DNA from: Ectobius pallidus
Taxonomy: Eukaryota > Arthropoda > Insecta > Blattodea > Ectobiidae
NCBI GenBank assembly: GCA_964059195.1
Contig: CAXKWD010000003.1
Coordinates: forward strand, 23,976,606-24,040,605
Direction: 5' to 3'
Length of the DNA: 64,000 nt
Shown here: piece after piece, positions 55,341 through 64,000 of the stretch
Position numbering within the stretch: position 1 is the stretch's first letter
How the letters are laid out: each line of letters starts with the position of its first letter
Notes under the pieces: model-generated
What the model was told of the DNA's origin: nothing
What the model saw: only the letters and a program-made list of their open reading frames with translations
The model's database searches: none
Program-made: the position numbers and the translations under genes

Positions 55341-56449
55341 GAAAAATTTCAATCACAACTGAATTTTGATAGCCTCAGCATCAAGAACAATTTCGACCTA
55401 GTAGAGAGACTCAAAGATATGGAGATAAATGAGAACAGCCTCTTGGTATCTTTTGATGTGGTATCATTATTTCCCAGTGTCCCCATCGACAAGTTACTGA
55501 TTAAATTGGAGAATTGGTGGTCAACCACAGGTTTGGAGAAAGAGGAAGTGGATGAATATGTTTCTCTCACCAGATAGTGTATTGGGCAAAACTTCTTCTC
55601 CTTCAGGAAAAAATTTTACCAACAGAAGGATGGCCTAGCGATGGGAAACCCTCTGTCCCCTTTCCTGGCGGAATTATACATGAGCAGTTTAGAAACCCAG
55701 ATTATCAAAGCGGCCCCTCATATGTTCCATCTATGGTACAGATACGTCGATGACATTTTCACAGTGGTCAATAGAAAACTAGCCGATGATGCTCTCAAGT
55801 TACTAAACTTACAGGACTATTCTATTAAATTCACAGAAGAGAGAGAAACAGACAATTTCCTACTGTTCCTAGATTTGAAAATAATTAGAAACGTGAACAA
55901 GCTGGATTTCGGAATTTTCAGAAAGAGTACACACACAGATAATTATACTAAACAAGAGGGGTAAAACCCTAGAGAATACAAACATGCAGTTTTAAATAGC
56001 CTCACGTTCAGATTAGTGAACTTACCCTTAAGTGAATCTGAATACAATGCAGAATACAACCGGATCATTAACACAGCGCAGAAAAATGGTTTCAGCTCTG
56101 AATTAGTTCACCAGAGAATTAGAAAATTTAAAAAACAGAAACTAATTGAGAATCAGAGCTCCCTGAGGTGCATCAAGGAGGACTCGGTAATCAAGAAGTT
56201 CACGTATCACCCCAAATTCCATCACAAATTCAAAAAAGTATTCAAAGAGGTGAACATTAGATTGGCTCCTTCTAACCAATATAGCATAAGAAACCTACTA
56301 AAATCAGAACAAAGGGACAAAATTCCTCCCAACAAGAATTCGGGCATCTACGAAATAAAATGCAAGGACTGTGACAAATCATATATTGGCAAAACAAAAA
56401 GAAATTTAACTTCAGGCACAAAGAGCATTTAAGAAATATTAGGTACAAG

Positions 56450-57239
56450 CAGGGCTTTTTTTGTGACGGTACGCAACGGTACGCAGTACTGGCACCTTTT
56501 TTAAAGATAAATTTTTAATATTACTCAGAATATTTCCATCACAATTCCCATAAAATTATGTTTTATTTAAAATGAAGCTTGTTTGTTGGTTTTGTTAGAT
56601 TTCTGCATACATAATAGCCTACATACGAGCACATGATAGTTTCTGTAAATTGCCGTGGCTACTGGACTGCAAGAGCGTTGGGGTGGGTTTTCCAGGCCTT
56701 AGCAAACTGCTCCTGTGGTCAAGGCCATTCTTACGGTATACCAAGTGCAGTTAATGCTAACGTAGCAACAAACAATCGTAGTTAATCAGGGATTAGTGCA
56801 CGTTTAAATTTAACTGCATTCGTTGCTTGCATATAATTTGAAAAGAAAATCCTTGGTTTATGTCTCACAGGCAAGTGAATTCATAATTGTTTAGTACGGT
56901 TATAGGAACAAGGGGTGCACGTTGTTCACAAGTAGGGAAGTGAAATGAGTAAAATAAGTCATTATTTTGTACCGGTGCATAATAAAAGAAATCATGACGA
57001 TGTTTTTGAAGCATCTCATAAACCTGCCAACTGTGAATAAACTGAATCTGAAGAGTACGTCGCAAGTACCAGCAATTTTACTGCAATTCAGAGGAGAAAC
57101 ATTTCTGGCCATGATAGGCCCGATTGTTTAACATTAACTCAGAAAAATGGCGTCTGGGAGAAGTGTGGGAGCTCCCGTGAGATTCAGTTAAAAAATTTCT
57201 GTGAGTACCGCCACCTTTTTAGTGAGAAAAAAAGCACTG
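56450..57239. mobile_element. hAT-type non-autonomous element (790 bp) with 8-bp TSD
   Basis: Ends CAGGGCTTTTTTT and AAAAAAAGCACTG are inverted copies with one mismatch. Exact 8-bp duplication GGTACAAG (56442-56449 and 57240-57247). Removing it restores the PLE reading HKEHLRNIRYK-KLDKSAVAHHY. A GGTACGCA direct repeat lies just inside the left end, and the right end has a related GCGGTACTCAC inverted copy. Confidence 0.9.
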
Positions 57240-57493
57240 GGTACAAGAAATTAGATAAATCAGCGGTGGCCCACCATTACTGGACAGAAAAACATGAATT
57301 TGACGATGACATAAGATTATTAAAAGGTGTAAATAAACCGGTGGACCTGAGTGTATGGGAAAGAATTTATATCCAAAAAGAACAAGAACAATTTAGTTAA
57401 TTTTGACATGCCAAATGAAAACGACTTGATCCCAAGATGGATCCTTCCTACAGAGCCATCTACCAGCAATCCAGTGAAACCGGCAGTTTCCAT

Positions 57494-57527
57494 CTGATGA
57501 TGCAAGCTATAGCTTGTGAAACGCGTT
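57494..57527 (+). ncRNA. Hammerhead ribozyme motif at PLE 3' end (best preserved)
   Basis: Exact core CTGATGA (57494-57500), stem II GCAAGC/GCTTGT closed by a TATA loop, GAAA (57518-57521), palindromic ACGCGT (57521-57526) and T at the cleavage position. Stem I CCAT/ATGG (57490-57493 with 57528-57531) is perfect and extends by a G-T pair. All invariant positions are present. Confidence 0.7.
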
Positions 57528-57605
57528 ATGGGTAATAATCTACTTAATAAGTGAAGTTGAGTGATTAAATAAGTGTGTTGTTTTAATTTAAATTATTCAT
57601 TTGCT

Positions 57606-58563
57606 TATAAATTTCGCAGGTGGATATTCGATTGTGCACGTAAAGGGTTTCCAAGAAGAAAGGAAGATATTCAGATGAGGAATTTGTAGAACAAAATAAC
57701 CGTCCTAATCCGTTTAAAAATAATATGCCTGGAAATAAATGGTACCATGGGTTCCTGCACAGGCATCCTGAAATCGCTTGCAGGACACCAGAAGGAGTTA
57801 CTGCTGCCAGTGCTTGCGTAAGTGAAGAGAACATCCGAGGGTGGTTCAAGTCAGTTGAAGACATTCTGAAAGAAGAGAATGTGTTTGATGTCCTGTCAGA
57901 TCCTGAGAGAGTTTTCAATGGCGACAAAACTAATTTCATGTTGTGCCCAAAGAAGAACCTTGTTCTAGCACCCACGGGATCTAAGAATGTGTACAAGGTG
58001 GAGCACAGTCAGGCAAAATCAACTCTTATGGTGATGTGCACTTTCTTGCATCTGGCAAGACTTGTCCTCCTATGATCATCTACCCACTTCAAAGAATTCC
58101 ACAGGACATTATCTGTAGAGTTCCTGAAAAATGGGGCATTGGTCGCAGTGACAATGGCTGGATGAAGTCTGATGTTTTCTTTGAGTTTATTGGAAATGTG
58201 TTTCACGCATTTCTATTAGAAAATAGTGTTCCACTTCCGGTTATTTTGTTTGTAGATGGCCATAAAATCCATCTCACTTACCATCTGAGCAAGTTGTGCA
58301 AGGAATTAAAAATAATAATTATAAGGAATTAAAAATAATAATTATAGCCCTCTATCCGAATTCAATACGCGGATTCTCCAGCCAGCTGATGTTGCTGCCA
58401 TCAAGCCTGTGAAGAGTAAATGAAAAGATGCAGTTCTTGCTTGGAGAGCACAAAATCTCAACAAGGCTGTAACAAAACAGGATTTTGCACCCATACTTGA
58501 AACTATGCTACACAACATTGACTTGCAATCCTCAGTTAAAAATGCATTTAGGGTATATGCTTA
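57606..58563 (+). pseudogene. Pogo/Tigger-like DDE transposase (frameshifted, N-terminally truncated)
   Basis: The reading begins near FPRRKEDIQ and continues NKWYHGFLHRHPEI, VSEENIRGWFKSVEDIL (second helix-turn-helix of CENP-B type), then the DDE_1 catalytic core: first aspartate in VFNGDKTNF, second in ILFVDGHKIHLTYHLSKLCK, and, after a frameshift, ILQPADVAAIKPVKS containing the third acidic residue. The frame changes at about 58060 and again at about 58330, and an AATTAAAAATAATAATTATA stretch is duplicated at 58304-58345. The N-terminal DNA-binding domain is mostly lost. Non-functional. Confidence 0.75.
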
Positions 58564-58569
58564 ATTGAT

Positions 58570-58785
58570 ATTGAAGGAAATATTGACAATAAACCTCCTA
58601 GATGTTCAAATGGTTCTTCAATATTGACAGAAAATATAATTTACTATCAATATCAATCAATATTAATAGGACGCTTCAATACGCTCCTACATTTCCATCA
58701 ATATGGTCCTCCGTCAATATTGAAGCTAATATTGACAATATTGTTGATCGTCTAGGGGCTACTTTACATTTATGTCAATATTGTT
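58570..58785. repeat. AT-rich segment with many TCAATATTGA-like palindromes
   Basis: The motif CAATATTGA or AATATTGACA recurs about eight times in both orientations. It may be a degraded MITE in the intron before E2 exon 5; no clear TSD was found. Confidence 0.4.
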
Positions 58786-58794
58786 TATTTCCAG

Positions 58795-58943
58795 ACCCAA
58801 TTATAGACCATCATGTGAATACCGGGGCAGTAGTTCTATACGAGAACAATAGGGAGACATACCAGCTTGTGAATCAAACTATACTTGAGGATTCTGACGA
58901 GCATTCAGATGATTCAGAAGAGGAGGCCAGTGATAAATATTAA
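58795..58943 (+). CDS. Ubiquitin-conjugating enzyme (E2), exon 5 of a diverged copy
   Basis: After TTTATTTCCAG: (D)PIIDHHVNTGAVVLYENN, then RETYQLVNQTILEDSDEHSD and DSEEEASDKY, stop at 58941-58943. It has the same phase, VNxGAxxLYExxRExY helix and acidic tail as the other exon 5 copies, but a longer tail. The acceptor region (CAATATTGTTTATTTCCAG) resembles that of the tandem units. In phase it could complete the exon 4 at 50820-50954 or the chimeric exon at 54033-54118. A PLE follows the stop codon directly. Confidence 0.8.
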
Positions 58944-59740
58944 GGCAAACAGCTTCAATCCAATTGGGCACCAACAAGCAATACTAAATAGCCTAATGCA
59001 CCGACTGATTAACATCCCACTCAATAAAATAGAATATGAAACAGAATACAAGAATATAATGTGTATAGCTGAAAGCAATGGATTTGACAAAAACCTAGTC
59101 ATAAAGAAGGCAAGAAAATATAAAAAACAGAAATTAATCAATGAAACAACCACCCTAAAAACAGAGAAAGAAAATTTAACCTACAGAAAAATAACATATC
59201 ATCCAATTGCAGACAGGAAACTAAAGAAAATATTTGGGGAATACAACATCACCTTGGCACCAGTAAATAAGTTCAATATTAAGAATTTGATACAATCCAC
59301 GCACCTGGACAAAATTCCACAGGAACAAAAATGTGGAATTTACCAGTTCAATTGCAACAACTGCAACTTGAAATACATAGGCAAAACAAAAAGAAATCTG
59401 GGAACTAGAACAAAGGAACATCTTAGACACATTAAATATGCTCAAGGGGATAAATCAGCAGTAGCAGCACATGTTTTGGAAACTGGTCACCAAATAGGAT
59501 TGGAACCAGAATTGAAAAAATGTATTCAGGGACACAGACAACTTACGGTTTGGGAGAAAATCTACATCCACAAGAATAAGAACAATCTAATGAATTTTGA
59601 GATTCCCTCGGAAAATTACCTCGTCAAGAAGTTCATCAAAAGCCCACGAGAGGATGCTGATGAAGACCAACAGTCAGATGGAGTATAACTGGTGAACATG
59701 GTGGGAAGGCTCACCGAAACCTGGGTTCAGTTTAGTAATT
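58944..59740 (+). pseudogene. 5'-truncated Penelope-like element: linker plus GIY-YIG endonuclease
   Basis: An open frame from about 58951 to the stop at 59686-59688 reads GHQQAILNSLMHRLINIPLN, YKKQKLINETTTLK, YHPIADRKLKKIFGEYNI, then the GIY-YIG domain: KCGIYQFNCNNCNLKYIGKT, KRNLGTRTKEHLRHI, DKSAVAAHVLETGHQI and WEKIYIHKNKNNLMNFE. All typical residues (GIY, YIG, arginine, glutamate of KEH, asparagine of KNNLMN) are present and the frame is uninterrupted, but the RT is entirely missing, so the copy is dead on arrival. It is related to the PLE at 54740-57540. Confidence 0.8.
59689..59727 (+). ncRNA. Degenerate hammerhead-like motif at PLE 3' end
   Basis: CTGGTGA (one change from CTGATGA), stem II GGTGGG/GCTCACC, GAAA (59716-59719), near-palindromic ACCTGGGT and T. 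Stem I is not evident. Confidence 0.4.
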
Positions 59741-60724
59741 AAAATAAGGGAAGCAGTGTATGGATCTATCTCATTATTTTTTTTCGTAATATTAACTTCC
59801 CTGTATAAACTTTCTAAAATTCTATATGGCAGATACATTGTTTTTATTTTTTCTTGTGTATTGTGTATTGTGTTAAATATGTCTTGGTCAGAGGAGCTTT
59901 CCTCCTTTATTTTGTACAAATATGTAGGGCCTATATAAACTGGCTTTGCCATAAATAAACATTATCTAAGTTTTAACTTAAAAGTAACAAAGTACCAATG
60001 GTTACAAAATATTTAACTCCAAAATATGTTAATCTTTCGCTTTTCCGCGAAGTACTATGATCTTCATATAAATTTCAACTCATGAAATTTATATGGTAAA
60101 ACTAATCTTTTTCTACTCTGTTGATGCTCATAGGTTAGGAAGAAATTATAAACGCTGATTACACTAATCATGGTCGGTGCACTTGGCCACTACTGTATAA
60201 GTCGCGCAAGCAATTTTGGGGTATGGAATTTATTAATGAAAGCTTTGAAGCGAGTGACTTAAAAATAACACTTCCTCCTTCTCCTCGCATAGACAGCTCA
60301 TCGCTCCACAGAGGTGCCTTTTCTTCCAGTTCAGGAGACACTCACTCACAAAATGCTGTACACACAAAGACATGTTCCGCTATGATTGTTAGTTTTATTT
60401 TTTATACACATTTCACGTTTCTCAGTTTATTCCAGTCTTCTAATGAGAAACAACGCTGTTATCTTTACTATTCTTCTTCTTACCCCACATATTTCATGGT
60501 CACAAAACACACAGAAAACGTGGATTAAAGTTTTAACTAATAACACGACGCCAGTCTTGCTGTGGTATTGATTCCTGAAGGAACTGTACTTGGCCACTTA
60601 GTGCAGTGTGTCATATGTTCTGTTTGGTACTTCCCCATCGGATCACCAGTTAAAAAGCTCGCACGCTGGGTGTGTTGTTCAATGACATACCCCAAGATTG
60701 CCTGCACTACTTTTAGTTATATTT
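59741..60724. other. No supported gene
   Basis: AT-rich. A 101-codon frame at 60223 has a serine-rich start (KITLPPSPRIDSSSLHRGAF) but no known motif, and no splice evidence convinced me. Confidence 0.35.
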
Positions 60725-60728
60725 GCAT

Positions 60729-62475
60729 ATTAGGTAGATTTCGAAGAAAAATCTACCTATTGCAATGGATACCATGTCATGATTTTCGAAACATTCTTTC
60801 ATATCTTTACGTTTCATGCTTCCCTGAGTACGAAACCACCACTCGTTCAAAAAATAAAAAATAATTTGTGACATTTATATATATATATATATTTATTTAT
60901 CTTTACATGCTAGCGGCCGTAATTTTGAAGATATTGAACCAAATTTTAGTATGTTATTTCTAGGCCCAATAGTTCGGACAAGTTCGTTAATGAGCAAAAT
61001 TGGCCCAAGGGGGTGGTCGGGGAGGGGGTTGAAATTTTGAAAACTTTATATCTTGGCCCCTATGAAGTATAGAGGTAAACTTTGTTTGAATAAATTAGAG
61101 TACTCCCTATGGAGTTCACAGTGACACCAACGATTCGGGGGTTTTGGGGGTACGAGTGGGGGTGGGGGGATGGAAATTAGAAATTTTTGAAACCACGTCT
61201 TGTGGGGTATCATTGGAAAGCTCTTGATGAGTACTCTACAAATCAATAACTAGTTTCTCGATAGCGCTCATTTAAGGCGAGATTTGAATGTTTGAGAAAG
61301 TGCTCTTTCCTCTTGTTTGCAATTATTATTGCGGGTTTGTCATGCCAAGGCTAAAGAGGAAGAGTGCTACGCAGCGACAGTAAATTAAACCAAAAGCACT
61401 TTGAAATCTACCTCAGCCTGTAGGCTTGCCTAAAGGGATTTTTAGGTTTTGAATGGACAGATTGTGTATTTCAGTATTACGTACATAAAATTTGAATTAT
61501 TAAACAAAGACCTAATCGTGAATCAATCAAATTTTATCAATTATAAAAAACCAATCATAATATTACTATCAAATCGCTCATAAGTAATATTTGCTAAACA
61601 AAACAATCCAGAAGAACATATTAACATAAACATAACGGGTATTGGGGTGTAACTAAACACTACTGTGTGAATTTTATTTTAAGTGCGTGTAACGTATATA
61701 TATACACAATTGGCATTTATTTAGAACTGTGCCACCAGGACGTAAAGTCCAGTTATTCATTGCATGGCCAAGCGGCTTCAAAGAGATAAACCATTAAGTC
61801 GGTGTTTCTTTATGTTAATTGATCTGACTATATCAGGCTTGGTTTCCACTTTCCAAAACAAAAGCAACGTTGCAATATTCTCTCATTGTTATCACTGACC
61901 TCAGTTCTTCCCTCGCTTTAATCAATTCACATGTGTTATCGTTTACTGTAACTAGATCTTGCAACCTCGCGTTCCACTCCACATGGAGTTAACGAGTAGC
62001 TGTCATATCTGTCGCAGGACATTCTTAGATTTTGATTGGCTGGGGTAACTGGCTGATTGGTGCGGTAAAAACAAAGAACATAGGTTGAGCTGTCGGCAAT
62101 CTTTTCCTCCTAACGAAAGGAAGCCGCCTGGCCATGCAATGAATAACTGGACTATATCAATATCACAGTTTAAAGGAATAAAATAATATAAAAATTACTT
62201 GCTAACCACTCAGAATGACTCTCGTTTAGAGAGAGACCCGTACTACCAGGAAAACAAGTGCGCCTGCACGAACTGAGCTCAAGTGTTGAACAGTAGCGCA
62301 GTCTTCAAAATTACGGCCGCTAGCGTGTAAAGATATATATATCACAATTTTTTTTTGAACGGGCGGTGGTTTCGTATTAGGGAAGCATGAAACATAAAGA
62401 TATGAAATAATTTTTCGAAAATCATGACATGGTATCCATTGCAATAGGTAGATTTTTCTTCGAAACCTACCTAAA
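60729..62475. mobile_element. Element with about 200-bp terminal inverted repeats
   Basis: 60729-60945 and 62290-62475 are inverted copies, sharing GGTAGATTT, CCTATTGCAATGGATACCAT, GTCATGATTTTCGAAA, ATCTTTA, GGTTTCGTA-type and ACGGCCGCTAGCG-type blocks. Each terminal 30 bases is itself a small hairpin (TAGGTAGATTT / AAATCTACCTA). The arms contain small indels. The interior shows no transposase. A smaller inverted-repeat element is nested at 61746-62153. Confidence 0.65.
61746..62153. mobile_element. Nested MITE with 34-bp TIRs
   Basis: AGTCCAGTTATTCATTGCAT continuing GGCCAAGCGGCTTC (61746-61779) is inverted at 62120-62153 with one mismatch. No TSD could be fixed with confidence. Confidence 0.7.
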
Positions 62476-64000
62476 AATAATAGGATTTGTGGTTTTACCA
62501 ATAGGCCGTAAGATATTGATGGACATCTGTTTATTGTGTGTCATGGCTTGTGTTCATTTTAACTGATATTGAATATGACAAAGTAAGAAAGTAGGCCTAA
62601 TTATTATTTGTACAATCCTTTACACCTTTATTTATGGAATAGTCTTAATAAATCCAACTCCAGTTTACGAGTTTCATCTGATAAATTCACGATTACGCTC
62701 GTGGGATTACCTATGATAAATCACTAGTAACAACTGCAATAGACTGATTCACTGCATCAAGGCCAACGCAATACACTAAAGCAGTAGCGTGACATTAATT
62801 GCAGCAGTGGCGGGAAACACGTGACCACACGCTCAGTGGAAAAAACACCGTGCAGCTGGTTCATATTTCATTGAGTCTCCCTGTACTTTCTGGACAACCC
62901 TCGTATTTAAATTTACGTCTGTGAAGCTAATGAAGTATTATTTCCTTTTCAGTGGTTCCTTTCAGATCCTTCAGGCAGAAAAGAATGTAAACTTCATTTG
63001 GAATGCTCGAAAGTCGGAACGCAATTTCTTCCCAGACAACAACTGCTCAGCACTCCTATCACTGATGTCGAATTTATTTTTGTGATGCATCTGATTAATA
63101 CTGCAGCAAATACAAAATTTTTTCAGTTTTATTTCAAGAAAGAGGAAATGTTATAATCTTCAGAGGAAAATAGATACCTAGCTGAGAATTGAACCTGGAA
63201 TCTTGTTATTAGTATTGTGGGTGCCACTTTTTAAAGACTCTTTTTCCAAGAATGCCTCTACTTGCTGCCACCCTAATCCTCTTCGACCTGTCAATCAGTG
63301 AATAGAAATGTAAGTAGGCGTATTCACACTTATCTGCAGTCCAATACACTGTTGCCAAATATGTACCCCAGCACAGTTGCTTCACTTGAGAAGTAGTAAA
63401 TGACAGCGGCAATACTGGGGAAATCCTCGCGACTACAAGAGCATCTGTTCTTTGTCGGTATCGAAGTCGGTGCAGATTTTTCGGATAAGGGAACAATGCT
63501 ATTATATTCTTTTGTAGATAGACGATGGTTTGGGACGAGGCCTTCTTAAAATTGCACAACCACACTTATTTCCACTGAGTTCTGACCTTAAAAAATCCAG
63601 GGTCGTATATCCTGTAGGTCAGATATTCTCAAATATTTTATAGATTGTTCACCATACCTCTCACTAAATGTATGGCGTTAAGTAAGATAAAATACCTGAA
63701 ACCACAGTTTGGTAGAATATCACACAGTATTATTGCGAATTATTGTACTTTCAGTGTGAACACCTACTACAATTTTAGAACTTGTATAGACTACATTTCT
63801 TGAGAAGATGATTTGGTCAAACATCTTCCTGAGTCTCTTGCTATTTATTTATTTATTTATTCTGGTCTTCTCTTCCACTCTACCAGTCAAAAAACTACAT
63901 TACACTTACGTAACACAAATACATAATATTATAGATAATTAATTAATACCTAATACTTAATTACAAAGCACTAACATTGCTATTAAAAACATGTAAACCT
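62476..64000. other. No firmly supported gene; one possible exon
   Basis: A 67-codon open segment (62953-63156) follows a good polypyrimidine tract and CAG (TTTCCTTTTCAG): WFLSDPSGRKECKLHLECSK, then FVMHLINTAANTKFFQFYFK and a stop. I do not recognise the protein. An E2F-like site next to an E-box (GGCGGGAAACACGTG) lies at 62809-62823. The antisense frame at 63209-63565 has no motif. Confidence 0.25.

Larger units (their letters stand above)
54740..57540 (+). pseudogene. Penelope-like element (frameshifted; interrupted by a hAT MITE)
   Basis: RT pieces in order: ILPAD-like KKVIYLKDDKGNKLVIMDEG, TPRIYGLP-stop-IHKPGNKMRPIV, motif A (LLVSFDVVSLFPSVPIDKL), motif B (GLAMGNPLSPFLAELYM), motif C (YRYVDDIFTVV), FRKSTHTDNY, then a GIY-YIG part: SGIYEIKCKDCDKSYIGKTK. 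After a frameshift HKEHLRNIRYK is interrupted by the 790-bp MITE and resumes at 57248 with LDKSAVAHHYWTEKHEFDDD and WERIYIQ. Stops: TAG 55153-55155, 55575-55577 and TAA 55962-55964. A 45-bp hairpin replaces part of the RT finger region. The 3' end has a hammerhead motif at 57494. The 5' boundary is approximate. Confidence 0.85.

Noticed and set aside
57583..57996. Antisense 137-codon frame
   Set aside because: Shadow of the pogo-like transposase.
62809..62823. E2F-like site fused to an E-box (GGCGGGAAACACGTG)
   Set aside because: No adjacent gene start is recognised; kept only as a note.

Overview
The window is eukaryotic, almost certainly arthropod and probably a large-genome insect. It is AT-rich and intron-containing, with GT/AG splice sites, tRNA-derived SINEs, Tigger/pogo, hAT and Helitron remnants, R1/jockey-type non-LTR relics and several Penelope-like elements (PLEs) that encode a GIY-YIG endonuclease. 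The organism call is inference. No prokaryotic signals (operons, Shine-Dalgarno sites, CRISPR) are present.

Region 1 (1-9.8 kb): the 3' end of a receptor tyrosine kinase gene on the + strand, with three exons in matching splice phase (2545-2682, 6243-6422, 7053-7224) and a stop at 7222-7224. Introns and flanks carry tRNA-derived SINEs, a hAT MITE with an exact 8-bp target-site duplication (TSD) and an RNase H fragment of a non-LTR element. Region 2 (9.8-28 kb): no host gene could be supported. It holds SINEs with TSDs, MITEs of the TA-TSD and 8-bp-TSD types, a Helitron 3' end and a foldback element that appears to be paired PLE 3' ends with a SINE inserted at its loop.

Region 3 (28.5-33.2 kb): one decayed R1-type non-LTR retrotransposon (endonuclease, reverse transcriptase, C-terminal zinc knuckle) interrupted by a Helitron end and by a PLE flanked by an exact 14-bp TSD. 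Region 4 (33.6-59 kb): a scattered family of ubiquitin-conjugating-enzyme (E2) exons. Exon 3 occurs twice, exon 4 six times (whole, partial or chimeric), exon 5 five times and exons 1-2 twice. Splice phases still agree, but no copy has all five exons in order. Frameshifts, a stop at the catalytic cysteine codon, a 1231-bp tandem amplification and a chimeric exon show a decaying, recombining cluster invaded by transposons.

Two features inside the E2 cluster stand out. One is a DNA transposon of about 7.15 kb (40730-47881) with short terminal inverted repeats and an intron-containing DUF7869-like gene, here broken by two frameshifts. The other, inserted in its 5' leader, is a virtually perfect 4.5-kb palindrome (41062-45565) of two head-to-head PLE copies, each with a 725-codon RT plus GIY-YIG frame, bounded by a 13-bp TSD. 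Hammerhead-ribozyme-like motifs with palindromic stem III sequences lie at the 3' ends of the PLE copies. Region 5 (59.7-64 kb) is gene-poor, with a long-TIR element at 60.7-62.5 kb.
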